Origin: Xiphias gladius
Taxonomy: Eukaryota > Chordata > Actinopteri > Istiophoriformes > Xiphiidae
Direction of reading: 5' to 3'
DNA: 64,000 nt
NCBI RefSeq assembly: GCF_016859285.1
Contig: NC_053401.1
Coordinates: forward strand, 10,829,661 to 10,893,660
Part shown: positions 1-13,900 of the stretch, piece by piece
How the letters are laid out: each line of letters begins with the position of its first letter
Numbering within the stretch: position 1 is the stretch's first letter
Position numbers and translations under genes: made by a program
Notes under the pieces: model-generated
What the model saw: the letters and a program-made list of their open reading frames with translations, nothing else
Databases searched by the model: none
What the model was told of the DNA's origin: nothing

Positions 1-540
1 AGAAAGGTTGTAGAGCCTCAGGGCCATCCCATCACCATCTTTGCCACTGGACTACATGCTTACTAAAAAGCTAAAGTAGACCAGCTTATGGTCAGATCTG
101 CGGAGGGGAGGGAGGGCTGTGTAGCTACATGCATCCTTGTTATTTCCAGGCTCAATGTCTTGTTTTCTCTCGTTTTGCAGTCCACACACTGTTTAAATTT
201 GGGCATACAAGAAACTTGGTTGACGTAGATAAATTCCCCTGATATTGCTATGAAGGCTCTTGGGTGTGATGTCCCTAGTCTTGACCACACCTTTAGGGAG
301 CAACGTGTAGTTTCTAGATGGTGCACATTGTGCATAAGATTATAGAGATGGCACAAGCAGCATTTCTTGTTTATTTTTTCCACTGGTTCAGGGAGTGTGA
401 GTCAGTATTTAATTCAATGTAGGTGCTGCAAAACTATGAAAAGTTATGTACATATATACAGTATCAGGGTTGAACATCAGTTTCTGTGACAGACCCAGAG
501 AGGACAGAGCTCTTCTTACATACTGTACATTTCAAGTTCA
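1..540. other. Left-edge sequence, no gene recognised
   Basis: Nothing could be identified in this stretch. The only longer open frame (minus strand, about 63-383) has no recognisable domain and no convincing splice signals, so I treat it as chance. It lies just downstream, in the minus-strand sense, of the decayed ano6 duplicate and may be part of the duplicated 3' flank, but I could not align it by eye. Confidence 0.4.
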
Positions 541-566
541 CAGGAGCCCTATTGCACTCAGCCACT

Positions 567-1740
567 GAAGAGATGAACCTCTGTCTCCTCCTTTGCCACT
601 TTCTCTGCCGTGTCTTTAACGTCAGTCATGAACTAGTTTCAAACGCTTGGTTACTAGCTTGAGGTTGGCCCTCTGGAGGATAACCTGGGTTAAGTATTTC
701 TCACATTTGATTTGTTCTTTGGCTCTGTGTGGAACACCCGGGAACATGTAGGACAGGGTGAACTTGGTAAGGTAAACAATCTTTTAATAAAGTACAGGCT
801 GGTAGGAATGATTACAGATTAATGCAAGAACTAATTCGACCCCGCTGCATTTTTTTGTGATATAAAATACCAATTTTGGAGGAGCTCAGTTGACTCTAAA
901 CTTTAAGTTATTATTGTAATATAGATCTATCATTCAGAATAGAATTATTTATAAATCATGGGAGATTTCCTGTTTATATCCAACTCTACAACAATTACAA
1001 AAGCTATTCTGGCAGCAAGCACATTCCAGTAGTAGATAACATCAGACTGGCCTCAAAGTACTGTTGCCATTGCTGCAGCAAAGAGCATAAACAAATGTAT
1101 TCCATGCAGATCTTTTTTAATTTGATAGTTTCGCTGATATCAAAACGGCTCAAAAAATGCTTTCGGATTTATTGTCTTCCATCACATACCTACTGAATCT
1201 ATGAAAGTATAACCTGAAAGTCTCAGATTTCTGGATAGAAAAATATGTCAAGATAATAACATTTGTCAAAATTTGAGTTTAGATATGGACACTTGCAATC
1301 AAAGTGTTTTGGGTTTCATTTGTTTGGCTAAATTTGGTCATGTAATTTCTCTCAGGGAACCCAGCCAGCAGCTGTATTGAGTGACTCAAGGGATTCACTG
1401 GAAAAACAATGTATGGTTGAAGTCAATCTGCCTCACAACTCAATGAAGAATAAGTTGTCTGGTTTGTCGCTGCCTGAGGGCAAAAACAAGGTTCTTCAGG
1501 TAAGTCTGCGGCCTGAAGCTTGTAAACCTCCTCCTCCATAATGTTGTACATAATGTACCGGGAGAAATGCGAGAGGCCAGTGTGCTGCTAGTCTATGCAA
1601 AGATACTTTCAAATATTGCCCTAAAGCAGTGCATTTATTCTGCGATCTAGGTCATCCTGGGGAAGTGGTAAAAGCTGGCAAACATTAAAGGCCCTGCCCT
1701 TTTCCTCTCTCAATATATCATCAGACCTGTGAAAGTGGTA
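567..1740 (-). pseudogene. Decayed partial duplicate of ano6 (exon 3, exon 4, penultimate and last exon relics)
   Basis: Four blocks match the intact ano6 on the same strand and in the same order. Bases 567-780 match the last exon and still translate to pieces such as LTKF-LSYM and EKYLTQVIL before an in-frame stop. Bases about 982-1040 match the penultimate exon. Bases about 1042-1070 match exon 4. Bases about 1435-1570 match exon 3, and the similarity continues to about 1740 into the intron beyond it. The exon 4 relic directly abuts the penultimate-exon relic, so exons 5-18 are missing. Intron sequence is retained, which argues for a genomic tandem duplication followed by deletion, not a retrocopy. 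It cannot encode a channel or scramblase. Confidence 0.85.
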
Positions 1741-2477
1741 AGTATCAAAAAAGGAGTTGAAACCACGTGACATGATTTTCTTCCTGTCTTTTTGTGTAGT
1801 GATGCGAGAATTATGGTAAATTGTTACAGCTATTTATGTACTGAGAGGCCATTGTTGCAATGACTTTCTTTAAACTCTTTACTTTGAGATCAGGAGTTAA
1901 TTACCTTATTTTCTTGAAATAACAAGATAATTCTGCTGTTACCTTAAAAAAACAAATATTGCTGTGTCGAGATAATGATATATTTTTTTAACATTTCAGT
2001 ACACACGTGTTGTGGCCTTGAATAATAGAGCCAATAAAGTCAGGTCTATGAGATCTCATTATTGATCAGTGCTTTTAGTCTCCAGTGGTTTTAGCTCTCA
2101 CTTTGCCGCAGTGATGCCGGGGTGTACTCCAGGCATTGTCAGTGCACTGTGACGTCACTGTTGAGCTTTATTACGGCTGACTACATCAGAGGTGAAAGGT
2201 AGAGAGCTAAAATTAAAAAAATAAATAGAATAAATGAATGAGCCATGCATGTCGGTGGTGCTGGCGGGAAACCGGTTGACGCAGCTTTGCACTTGCGAGA
2301 CCATTGGAAACCGTGAATGAGTGAGAACGTATGGAGTGCGTGACTGTGGACGACGTACATTTTGTATTAATTCCTCTGTTGGGAAAGTGGCACTAGAGAA
2401 CATGCATAAAACTGCATTATGTTCTTATATGTCAAGTTTAGACAGGATCAGGAAACTTTTAAAAATTTGTAAATAAA
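1741..2477. other. Intergenic, no gene recognised
   Basis: AT-rich spacer between the ano6 relic and an interspersed repeat. I see no coding exon, RNA gene or clear regulatory cluster. The minus-strand open frame at 2155-2403 has no family resemblance and overlaps low-complexity A/T runs. Confidence 0.4.
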
Positions 2478-2995
2478 ATGATTATTGTTAAACAAGGCTT
2501 ACTTCCTGTTGCTATGACTCTAACTGAATATTGGTATTTAAATGTCTTCAGGCTGGGACTCAACGTACAAATGTGGAAATTGGGGCAGATTGGGCGATGT
2601 GATCTAATTTTTTCAACATCGTCTTTCACAGTGAAACTTCAAAATTTGCCATGCTGCCACGGATACGCCATTCAATTCTCTAGGAGGAGTGCGTTAAAGT
2701 ACAACGTCTGTAAATGGCAGAAACAGCTCCCAAATTGTACAGCAAATTCAAAATGGCTGACTTCCTGTTGGGTTATAGCTCCAAGAGGATTTTTTGTATG
2801 TCTGGGGATGTTACATGTGCCTACTGAATTTCATACATGAAGTTTTGTAGGGGGGCGCTACTGAGTCATTTTTCAACACCCATGAACAAAACCCATAAAA
2901 TATGTAAACTTTCACCATGTCTCATGCATGTGCAAAGTATTTTTGAGTTTTGGAGCATCTTTAGCCTCTCAAAAATGCGATTCATTTCAAGGGAT

Positions 2996-3046
<51 letters not shown>

Positions 3047-3115
3047 AATAATAATAATACCAATAATAATAAACATTGCGATTTCAATAGGATCCTAACA
3101 CTGTTTGGTGCTAAT
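2478..3115. repeat. Interspersed fish repeat with internal CAA/TAA microsatellite
   Basis: The text around 2750-3110 (for example the stretch following TTCCTGTTGGGTTATAGCTC) resembles a repeat I remember as widespread in percomorph genomes. It ends near 'CCTAACACTGTTTGGTGCT'. It contains a (CAA)n/(TAA)n tract at about 2996-3072. The Asn-rich and Leu-rich open frames here are translations of the microsatellite and are not genes. Assignment is from memory of the consensus; the repeat class is uncertain. Confidence 0.6.
2996..3072. repeat. (CAA)n/(TAA)n microsatellite
   Basis: About 20 trinucleotide units, first CAA/CGA and then TAA, embedded in the interspersed repeat. It gives a poly-Asn frame on the plus strand and a poly-Leu frame on the minus strand. 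Confidence 0.95.
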
Positions 3116-4110
3116 TAATCTTTAGAGTTTTTAAAGACTTTAAAGTAAAAATTTAGAAAAATTAGGGACATTTTTTTATAAAACAATTTAATGGCACTAT
3201 ATAAAACAAAATACAACATAGATATGCATAGTCAGATATTTCTGGGATATGAAACTTTTTACATACATGTTGGTTATAGTACCATTGTTTGAATTACAAG
3301 GCGAGGCAATAATATAGCAGATGTATTGGTCTAAGATATCAGCAATGACACAGGAGAAGATTAAATTACTGTATTGCCTATAACACAGGATACCACATGA
3401 AGTCAAAATATTGTATAGTGGTCAAGGCACGAGACTGTAACTCTAAAAAGTGCAAAACAGAACATGAGATGAGATGAGATGAGAGTACATGCATAAAGAA
3501 AGAGACAGACTGTACTCACATCATCAACTAAACCGCTTCACATGGCTGTGATCATTTAATTTACTTTTTTAATTTACCTTAATCGACTGAACCGAAAGTG
3601 AATTGTCTCTAAAGTAACGCAATGAAAAATGCTTATAGAGTGTAAATTGAGGCAAATTTAATCAACAGATGCAGTGAAAGGTTCGTCCGTGTCTATTCTA
3701 AGGCCACGTGTCTCACAACTTTAGTAAGATAGGGAGCTGTCTGACAGATCACTACACCTCTTTAGTTCTAATAACAGATTGAAGTGTAAAAAACACTTAA
3801 TTATCAACACTGCATTCAAAGGCTTAACTGCCGTAAAGGTTTTGTATATAATAATACTGATATTTTAGGACAACATTTAACTAAAACAATCACCCGGCAG
3901 TGGCACTTACCAAGCAGTGAATTGCCTGTGTGTAAAAGCTTTTATCCCCCGTCATGTAGTTTAAAGCACGGAGTGAGATAATGCGAGACAGGTTCAGTCC
4001 TACGGGCTGATATAGCTAAGCTATAATTTTAAGTAGTCGTAAATCCAGAAGACACCTAGTGTAAGATTATACACTAAATGTTTTGGCAAAAAAACAACAA
4101 CAACAAAAAA
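3116..4110. other. Intergenic downstream of ano6, no gene recognised
   Basis: AT-rich sequence with a short (GAGAT)n run at about 3465-3484. No coding exon is supported. It could contain part of the ano6 3' UTR if that is long; I did not find a convincing minus-strand poly(A) signal that would settle its end. Confidence 0.4.
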
Positions 4111-4114
4111 AAAA

Positions 4115-4335
4115 AATTCCAACTCAAGGTATACTTAGTAGCTTTTTCCGAAGCTTCCATATTGTATCTTATCAAACATAGTTCAGAAGTCATACAAGTT
4201 CCCTGGATGAAATCTTAACACTAACTGAGCTTGAGTGTAAAAAAATTCATTTTTATGACAACTGAGCAAATTTCTATCTGCTGATTAAGACCAGGAGATA
4301 TGATTGATGGCCCTGGAAAAAACCAGTAAGAGGAG
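4115..4335. mobile_element. Palindromic MITE, copy 1 (degenerate)
   Basis: The left end carries ACTCAAGGTATACTTAGTAG. The right half carries TGACAACTGAGCAAA followed by CTGCTGATTAAGACCAG. The same blocks occur in the same order at 10,575-10,840. This resembles a teleost non-autonomous palindromic element whose arms read CTCAAGGT..ACTTAGTAGC. The copy is worn and its right terminal arm is hard to see. Confidence 0.6.
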
Positions 4336-4928
4336 GTTTTTTTCATGCTTAATCCACCAAATTGTTTTTTGTTATTTAGTATGAAACTTCACAGTGTAAG
4401 GCACCGATTTCCCTGCTTCCCTTTGCTCATACATCCAAATCAGGTTGCATAAAAATCAACAGCTAGCCATTAAGCTAAAATTGTAACCTATCTGCTAAAG
4501 GTTTCATTTCTCTTAATGTGTCACTTTTTGTGCGTAAAACAAAGCTAAATAGACTAAGAATTCAAATTTGATCAATTATTGCCAGACTCCAACTCTAACA
4601 CCAAAACTGGGACACTTTGTGCCAATGTATGGAGAAGGTAGTGCAATAGGCTGCTGTATCAATTGTTTGTCCCACCCCTAGTTTCTGCACTGGCGCTGTC
4701 AGCTGTCATTGGCTTCAGGACGTGTTGAACGGATGAAGAGCAGACAACAGTGGTTTTTCCTTTCTTTGTCCAATAACACCTTAAGAAACTTCGTCAACTC
4801 TGTCTTACTGGTTGCTACGCATTTTCCTTAACGAAAGTCCATACCTTATTTTTTGTCTTAATTTGTAACTGGTTCGCACGGGGGTTGTCAGTATTTAAAT
4901 ACGTGCGGGCAAGTGCTGGGTAGTCGTG
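4336..4928. other. Probable ano6 3' untranslated/downstream region
   Basis: This stretch lies directly downstream of the ano6 stop codon in the minus-strand sense, so it should hold at least part of the 3' UTR. No unambiguous AATAAA was found on the minus strand close to the stop. No other feature is recognised. Confidence 0.4.
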
Positions 4929-7900
4929 TTAGAAATCAAGCTCCATCTCCTCCTTTCCCACTTGCACTTCTGTGTGCTCGAGAGTCTCGTCATCGACTGG
5001 TTTCAAACGTTTGGTCACCAGCTTGAGGTTGGTCTCGTGGAGGATAACCTGGGTCAAGTATTTCTCTCGTTTGATCCGTTCTTTGACAGCGTATGGGACG
5101 TCTGGGATCATGTAGGACAGGATGAACTTGGTAAGGTAAACAATGTGCTGTGAGGGAAAAAAAAGGAGAAGACATCATTAATAATATATTTTTTTTGTGT
5201 CAGGGAGATTTCCTGTTATGTTTATACCTACCTCTAAAACAATTATAAAAGCCATTTTTGCTGCGACCACATGCCAATAGTAGACATTGTGCTCATACTG
5301 TCTGGGATGCCCCGGAGGATACCGAAAATCCCGATACCTAAAAATGAAAAGTTTTAATAGTTTCTTTCAGAACACAAAAATGACTTGCCACACAACTTTT
5401 CCTGACACCAGTCATCTATTGCAAGTGCCAAATTTTTTTATGTCTTTTTAAGTGTCTGCAAGAGTTTTGTCATATTACTGTGTAACTCAAGAGTTTTGTC
5501 TCTCCCAATATGTTATATATGTATTTAGGGAATAATTTATGACATCAACATTATAAATAATATCTTTGAAAATGAAATAGAATCATGTTTGTGTCCTTTC
5601 ATGTATATAAATTACGAAAGGGAACACTTTTATAACTAAACCTCAATATATACATATTTACATTTATATTAAATATGTAAGAACTTGTGACATTTTTCAA
5701 ACGGATTATAGTTTAGGTTCTCTTTACAATCCAACAAGGGAAAACTGAATAGCGCACACACTGATGGGCCAGTCTTCGTACCTGCAGGTGGTGATGAGTG
5801 TGCTGTTATCTGTAATGGGCTTGCTTTGGCTGGAGAAATCGCTGGTGTTGAATATAGACAGCGAGCTGTTGATATAGCCCTCCATGGTGTTAGAGTGATC
5901 TCCATATGGGTACACAGAGAAAGACCAGTAGTAGACCAAGCGTGGAATCATGTCTGATGTAAAAGCAATGATCATGGCCTGTTGACACACCAAGACACTG
6001 AGTAAATGTAGTGAAAGCAGAAAATGGCACTCTCACAATCATGGTCAATGTAATTTTTATGGTTTCTGGCACGTGCCTCTGCATCAATCACATGAGACTA
6101 TAGTGAGTCATTGCTTAAATAGGTAGACCGGACAGAAAGGTGTAGATTCTAATAGATGGTCATTTTTGAGGCTATAGGGGATTGTTGCTGTATTTCACTG
6201 GACTGCATTATACAAACAAACTGACAAAGACACAGGTTCAACAAAAAATGAACATTATGCAAAGGACAGAACCTTTAGTGTTTTTTTTTTTACAACTGTA
6301 CCTAATAAACTAATTACTGAAGTGTCAACAGTTACTTACATTTGTTGCAACAGCCAAGATGGCGATGCCCTGAAGAATGGGCTGCCAGGCCCCTATATCC
6401 TGGGCCTTCTCTGGCACGATGCGGCGAAACTGAGTGGTGATTTTCCAAGCATCAACGCGTATCTCAAACAGATTGTTGACCAGAGCCAGGACCGGAGCCA
6501 GAGGGAAGGAGGCCACAAATAATGTCACAAAGCCAAACTGGATGACTGTGAGAGACAAGATACATGTAGAAAACAGACTGTTGAGACGACCCAGGACTCA
6601 GTTGCACCAGGTGTTTGTATATTCATTACTTTTTGTGTATAAATTTCCTCATACGTTCTTAGTAAATTACTAGCTAGTTTCGAACCACTTTACGAAATCG
6701 GGTTGCAAGATATACAATACTGTTTTCTATTTGTAATAGCTGACACATTGTTGACAGCCATAGTTTGAGAGCAGGCCCTGCATACTATAAATCTTTTATA
6801 GTTTTCTTTTTTCAGTTAATGGAACAGTTAGTGTGCGTAGCTGAAGGCAAGCACGTGACCTGTTCTTGGTTTGATGTTGTGTTTTGCCTGCTTCCCGAGA
6901 GTTAGATGGAAAGATTGATACAACTATCATGTCTTTGCATTAAGTGCAGACTAGAGCCAGCGGCTCGCTTATTTTACCATTGAGACTGCAAACGCGGGAA
7001 ACAGCTAGCGTGGCTCTGCCTCAAGTTAAAAAAAAATCCATCTTCCAGCGCCTATAAGCTAATAAGTGTATTTCCCAAAATGTCAAAACTATTTCGTAAA
7101 AATAGAATTAAGCAGTATTTTAATATTTAAATAAATGACTAAATAAATATCTCAACTATTATCCATATTACCACTGGGTCATATAGTAGCAAGCTAGTTC
7201 TGTCAATTAGTCCAGTTAGCAATGCAACAGTGACCCCAGTCAGTTCAGTGTAAACATTTTGTAACATCTAACCACTACTGTATGTAGGAATTAGTTTGTG
7301 TGGTAGTACCCGTTCTGTAATTTATATATACATACAGTACGTCCCCACGTAGTAAACAATGGCATTATAATTACATGAAGCTTAAACTTGAGAGCAGCAT
7401 GTGCAAACATAAATGTTGCAGATGAAGGGACTGAAGAAGAGTTTTATTCCCCCTCTTACCCATTTCAAGATATTCATAGAACAGTCCTAGTTTTGAAATG
7501 GCCTGGAGCTGGTAGTCCTGCTCCCAGCGAGGAATCACCTTCTCATAGGCCGCACGGTTGCAGTGGCGGAAAATCAAATTCTTGATCCACCTGTGGAGTG
7601 ACGGACGAGATCATATAACAGTGACTCTGTGTGGCGGTGGGGTGTTGATGTATAATTAGCCCTATTAGCCCGCTGGACTTGACACCTGTTGTAAGCAGCA
7701 AATTAACTTATGTTTAACGTCATGGAAACATGCTCCATCATAACTGTATTACTTTTGTTTTGTCACCTGTTTCATATTTGACGAAAAAGAGGTCTTAGAT
7801 TCTGACTACTTACGGTAGCAAGACCTCTTGGATGTTGTTCCAGATGGCTTTGCCGCCCATGATGATAGAGAGCTGCGTCGTCAACTCAAACAGACAACCA

Positions 7901-10900
7901 CCAGGATCACACTGCAGAAGCAAGACACGTATTAAGAGTCAAAAATAACAAGTTAGTAAGTTAGACATGTAACAGCTAGACGGACAAATAGTACCTCCTC
8001 GTTGCGATATTTTCCCAAAAGATAAACGGGCTCTCCAGGATAGCTAACTGCTTTCCCTTTGGCGAAGGCGATGTAGAAACAGGAAGAGTAGTAGTTGACA
8101 AACTGAAAGAGGAACATCTTCAGGGTTAAGCTGTTCTCGTAGTCCGTCTTGGTCCGTGGAAGTTCTGTTATTGCGTGCCAGACAAGAAAGGGTTTGGGAT
8201 TAAACCACGTTCAAGTAAGGAAAGGGCAGACGTACAATTCAAACTTACCAAAGTCAGTGATCCAGATGGCGACGCGCTCATAGAGAATATTGAGGATCAT
8301 AATTACAACAAAGCTGATGAGGGAAGCTGTAACAGAAGTGGCCATCTGAGGTGTCACGTACTCCTTTAATGGCTCCAACTCCTTCAGCTCCTGACTTCTG
8401 AGTCTAGTTGAGAATGTAAAGAAAACAGCCAGGCGGTAGACAGTGATGGCCACAATGGACGCAAGGATCAACAGAATCTAAAAGGACAAAGAACAATTAT
8501 ACAGAATAATGCGCCTTGTGTTTTTGAAATTGAAAAAAAATGCTTAAGTTATGGATCAGTCTTTGAATAATTTCATTATTATTTCCAAGAACTTTCCTGG
8601 AAAGAACTACGTCTTTGGTGCTAATTATAGGCAAAACAGAGACGATGTTCAATTCGTACACTTCCATATTAATAAATTAAATAATTAGAAGAACCTAAGA
8701 GTCTTTAAGTCACTGCACAATCATGTCAGCCGAACATGCAGAAACATGTTATTGTCTACATGCAAACATACTATTCACTATATATGGAGAGTTAAGTTTT
8801 AAATATTAAAAATGATTGATGAGTGAATATTTACATCGATTTAAATTGACCTTTTCTCTCAAACTAATTACAATTTTCCCTACAATTAGTACTAAATTGA
8901 ATATTTATTGACAGAAACTTCATGAAAAAATTGTTACGGAATACAGACTAGTAAAAAAAAAGCATTAGCAAAAAATAAAGTGGAAAGAAAAGGGCATTTA
9001 TTTGCATTACCCAGAATAGGACTGTCCCGATTCCTACTGACACCCGAACACACCGTCCACAGGTTGTATAGGGCACTTTTTCTTTTACCTAAATCACAAA
9101 CAGACACTATGAAATGTTGGGTTTTAACAACAACATGGGATGACTTTAAATTATTTGGTGAATATAGTTCCTCCAAGAAGTTTATATTTCTTTTTACTTT
9201 TTAACCAAAACTGAGAAAACCTGTTTGAATCCATATTTTCATACCATCCTCAAATCTTTCTCGGTTGGTTTAGTTCTATGATCACAAAACAATATTCTGG
9301 CTATGGGATATATTATTAGCTTCAAATGAATAAAAACCAAATTAAAAAAAGAGGCTGTGTGTGTGATTTACCCCTGTGACAGGATTTTTTCTCTCGTAGA
9401 TACACTTGGCCTCATACTCTGGGCGACGCGGCTCTTCCTGCTCCAGAAACTCCACAGTGTCCCACTCGTACTCCAGCTCTGCCTGGTAACGTTTCCAGAA
9501 CTCCAGGAACAAAGTTACTACAGCAGGGACATGAACAAAGAAGCAGGGTGATCACGAGAAAGAAGGAAACAAAACCATATTCACAGTAAAATATTGTTTT
9601 GCCTTTAATACTGCCCAAAATAAATAATTTCACATTATCAATCATAAATACATCTTCAGGATATCGGGAAATGTTTTGAATAGATGAAAATGGATATCTT
9701 ATTAAACTTATATAAAACTTACCCCAAATTGACATGAAAACTGCAAACACCAGGGTTCCATAGTTATCAAATATGCAAAGTTTCTAAAAATAAAAAGGGG
9801 AAAAAAACAAACACGGTCACAGTTCTGCTCGGCTGAGATGCAAATAAGTTAAAATCCCAAATGACACTGGAGAACAAAAGCAGCCCCGTACATTTAAATA
9901 TGTAAATTCTCTAACTGTATCATATACTCGTGCAATAAGAACTGTCTTCGCCACAAGGTGAGGCGTTCCAATTTAAAGACGATCCTCAGAAACAAAAAGT
10001 TCAAAAAAAGCTAATTATTTTGATTTTCTTCCATACCTACTTTTGTTGTACTTCAGTGCTCACTTGTGAATGTAGTACAGTGGATATTACTGTTTTTTGA
10101 CAAGAAGGTAAACTACCTTTACCGTAATATAATAAATACTGTATTTTGAAGCCCATTGCTCACAAAATCTTACATTTTTACACAATATAATCAATTTTTT
10201 TTTTTGTTTAGGGCATACTGAGTGACATCAGTGAGTTTTACCTCATGTTGAAATAAAATAGCACTCACTTTTGATGCTTCACAAGTGGTGTTTAACCTCC
10301 AGTAATTGCAGAACCTGTCACACTGCGGACACATCACTATATTTCCTCCAATCTCAGGGTCGCACACCTCTTTGCTGCAGAACAGAGAAAGTGAAGTCTA
10401 TAAAATGAAGCATTTTATAAAGAAATAGTTGTGCAGCACAGAGATAAATAGGTTTAGTACGGTTGTGTTGTACTTTAATAGCAAAATAAAGTGTCCTTCT
10501 TAAATAAAAAATACTGCAAAATAATGTTGCATGTTGAACTACACTGATTAATTTGATAAAAAACAAAAGAAAAAAATCCTCACTCAAGGTAAACTTACTA
10601 TCATTTCTGAAATTTCCAATGCCTTTTCAAGGTCTTCATCAGTGGTTGCAATTTGCCCAGTTGTCATGGAGACAGCTCCCATGACCTAAGTATAGAACTT
10701 CAGTCACACGACATGGATAGCTTGGGTAACATGATGACAATTGAGCCATCTCAATGACAACTGAGCAAACTCCATTCACTGATGAAGACAGTGAGATGCG
10801 ATTGAAAGTACTGGAAAAATGTGGCAAGTGGACTCGATTTTTTCTGGTCAAACTACTATTTCCAATTTTAAGAGTGAACTTTGACACTATCACTAAAATA

Positions 10901-13900
10901 ATGATATGTAATAAGGTTGAATATATAATGAGTTAATCAACAAGATCTTAAAAATGTTTGGGACATTGTGAGGAGTATCTACGAGGAAACATACCTCCAG
11001 GTGCTGGTTTCTTGAGTCTTGTATCCATAAATGAAGCAACCCAGTCCCACAACAGCAGCCAGAGCGAGCATTATTGTGTAGAAACCCAACCAGGCAAAGT
11101 AAATGCCAATCTTCTCCCCATAATACTTCCTGTGGAAAAAAAAAAATTGAATTATAACTGCCGTAGCTCTACTGAATTCAAACACTGTCATGAAAGAGTA
11201 ATTCTAGCATTCTTCAGTCAATTTTTGTGAAGAGAACATATAGCTTGTGTTTACCTTATTAGGTCAAGTGGCTGCATCTTGTAGAAGCTTTTGGGATGAG
11301 CCCATTCTTGATAGAGTAGAAATCTCTCATTGGGGCAGTCCTTCTCTGTGGACTTGACATTGAACCGGCACTGTAACAGCCAAGAGACGAAATAACTCAA
11401 ACAAAGGAACTGTGCATATACATACTGTATACATATTATAGTATATCTTACTTTACTGTGAAACTAATGTCACCAAAACGCTACGGCATGCATTTAGCTA
11501 CATAAAAGTAGAAAAACAGGGCCACTTACATCATGGAGGGGATAAGCAGCTTTGTACACTCCACCATCCAGCAGTTTGGTGATGCCAAACTTCTTCATAT
11601 TTCCTCTTATTTCATAGGGGGCACGACTAAGGATGTAATATGCCTGGTAAAAGAAAAATAACATCATATTTTTGGTCAAGTTCTCTTTATGCATGCATTC
11701 TGTTCACATACTCTATGTTATTATACAATCAATATGTAAGTACAGCGGAGATAACATGATTTCTGTGATGTCAACAAGAAGGCCTCTTCTTGAGCTGCTC
11801 TCATTATATTTATAAAATAATTTGATCTATTGCCTAAAGAATGTTTACAACCCTACAGAGATCCTTAGGCCAACGTGATTGCCAAAAATAAACCCATAAA
11901 AAAAACTTGCTGGAAGCCTGAACTAACTGCAAAAACATGTGACAACTTGCCATCCTGCTTCTCATGGATGGAGTGAAGAAGACATCCTTGTCCTTTATGT
12001 AGAAGTATTCCAGACGGTCTTTCTCAAAGGGGGCGGTGAAGAACTCGGTCTCCCTGCTGATCAGCTCCTCGTTGGGGTAGAAGTGCTTGGTGATGCAGGA
12101 GAAAAAGCGCCACGGGGAGGGGCGGGAGGCCAGGTCGTTGGGCTGGATAGGGAGCTTGATGTGCAGGACCTCGGCGTAGGTGCACAGCACATCCCATGGC
12201 ATGTGGACCTTGACGAACATCAGTTTATCATCTACTACCTGCAGAACACGAGAGGGGGGTTGAGTTGAAATAAGAGAGGCGGGGAGGGAAACCAAACCTT
12301 GCAAAGACTCCTTGAGTGCAATCTACGTACAGATTGTGTGGCCTCCAGCTCAATCCCCATCTTCATCAAGCTGGCCTCAAAGTACTCTCGCCGTCTCTAC
12401 AGAGAAGAACACAGAAAAGAGTTTCAGTGAGCTTCTAGTTTTATTGCTTGCCCCTTTTCTCTGGCCATTATGATTCAATTTCTCTACGGGATGTACTGTA
12501 GTTATACTGTATGCATTACTCACTGTTTGTGCAGAAGTGTTTCAGGAAGACACAACAAAGTCTAAGACATATTTCTATTGTGGTATTTATCGTGGAGAAT
12601 GTGCCTATTTACACATTATCACCTTGATAACCTTCATGTGATCAAATTTAATCAATATTGTTGTTTTGAGATGACTAAGCTAATTTTAGAGTTAACAGCT
12701 CACAGTTTCTATTTCCATTTCTATAGCACTGTCATTATTCACACTGTACATAAGCCCCATGACTGGAAATACTGCCAGCAAGTCTGAGCAGGTTCTTGTT
12801 GGTGAATTGAATCCAGGATCCACTTTGAACCGCTACACGGCTTTCCCAGAGACAAAAAGCACATTACAGAGCACTGAATTTGTTAAAAAAAATATATAAA
12901 TATATCAATATGAAAATATCCAAGTAATAGAAGAAGTAGCTCATCAAAATGCTCAGGTACAATGAAGTAAATTATTAAATCTTCTTGTTCAGACTGCGTT
13001 TTTTTGATAAGTTGAGATCATTATCATCCAAGAGAATTCAGTCTGATCCACAGTTTGAATTCAGTGAGTGAATGCAAACTGTATTCGTTTTCACATAATC
13101 TTATTATGTCGCGGAATGATGGCAAAGTCAAACACAAATACCTTTGCTGCCTGTTTTAGCCACACCTGTTTTCATGAGGCACAGGGAATCCATAAGCGTA
13201 CGTAAATTTATACAAACATAATAAAATATTTCAAAGTAGATTCGGCATCGTTTTAAGATAACAATTTAGCCAACATAATCTGAACTGAACCACACCCTTC
13301 CAGCAGTCAAGATTCACAGCAGGCTCAAAAGGTTTTGCAACTCCTGTTTGACACCGGTTTGGCTTTAGAAAGGCAAAGTAAAGGGTGTGCCTGATAGAGA
13401 CCGCCGCACTCCTTATCCCTCTCTGGAGTCTCATGAGCTCTGACGTGCAATGGCTCTACTGGCCAGTCTTTAACACTTTACACATCATCTTCTAGAGATG
13501 TCTTCCGCCTACGTCCATTACCTCCATTCACTACTTTTACCATTTGCCAATTAACAGTTCAGGATTTTAGCCTTCACAGAGCACAGTCTCCATTTCCGAA
13601 ACCACTTGAGGGCAACAGTTGCAACACTGCAGGTAACTAAGGTCTGCGGATCAACAGTGTTTCCAAAGCCTTATATTACACATCCCTCACTGTAAACCTA
13701 TTGTGAAAGACGTGGGTAGCATCAAGACATGAGCTGGGTATGTCAGCTCATGTCTCAGTGTTTGTGCTTTTCAGTCACTGCACAGATCCCTGAAATTTAC
13801 ATCTGTGATGTTTAAAAAAAAAAAAAAAATAGGTGGCATGTTATCATATTTATGATGTTATGACAGAGCAGTAGCACCAAATTATCCTGTATTTTGTGAA

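Noticed and set aside
2837-3118. Asn-rich and Leu-rich open frames on opposite strands
   Set aside because: They are translations of the CAA/TAA microsatellite inside an interspersed repeat.
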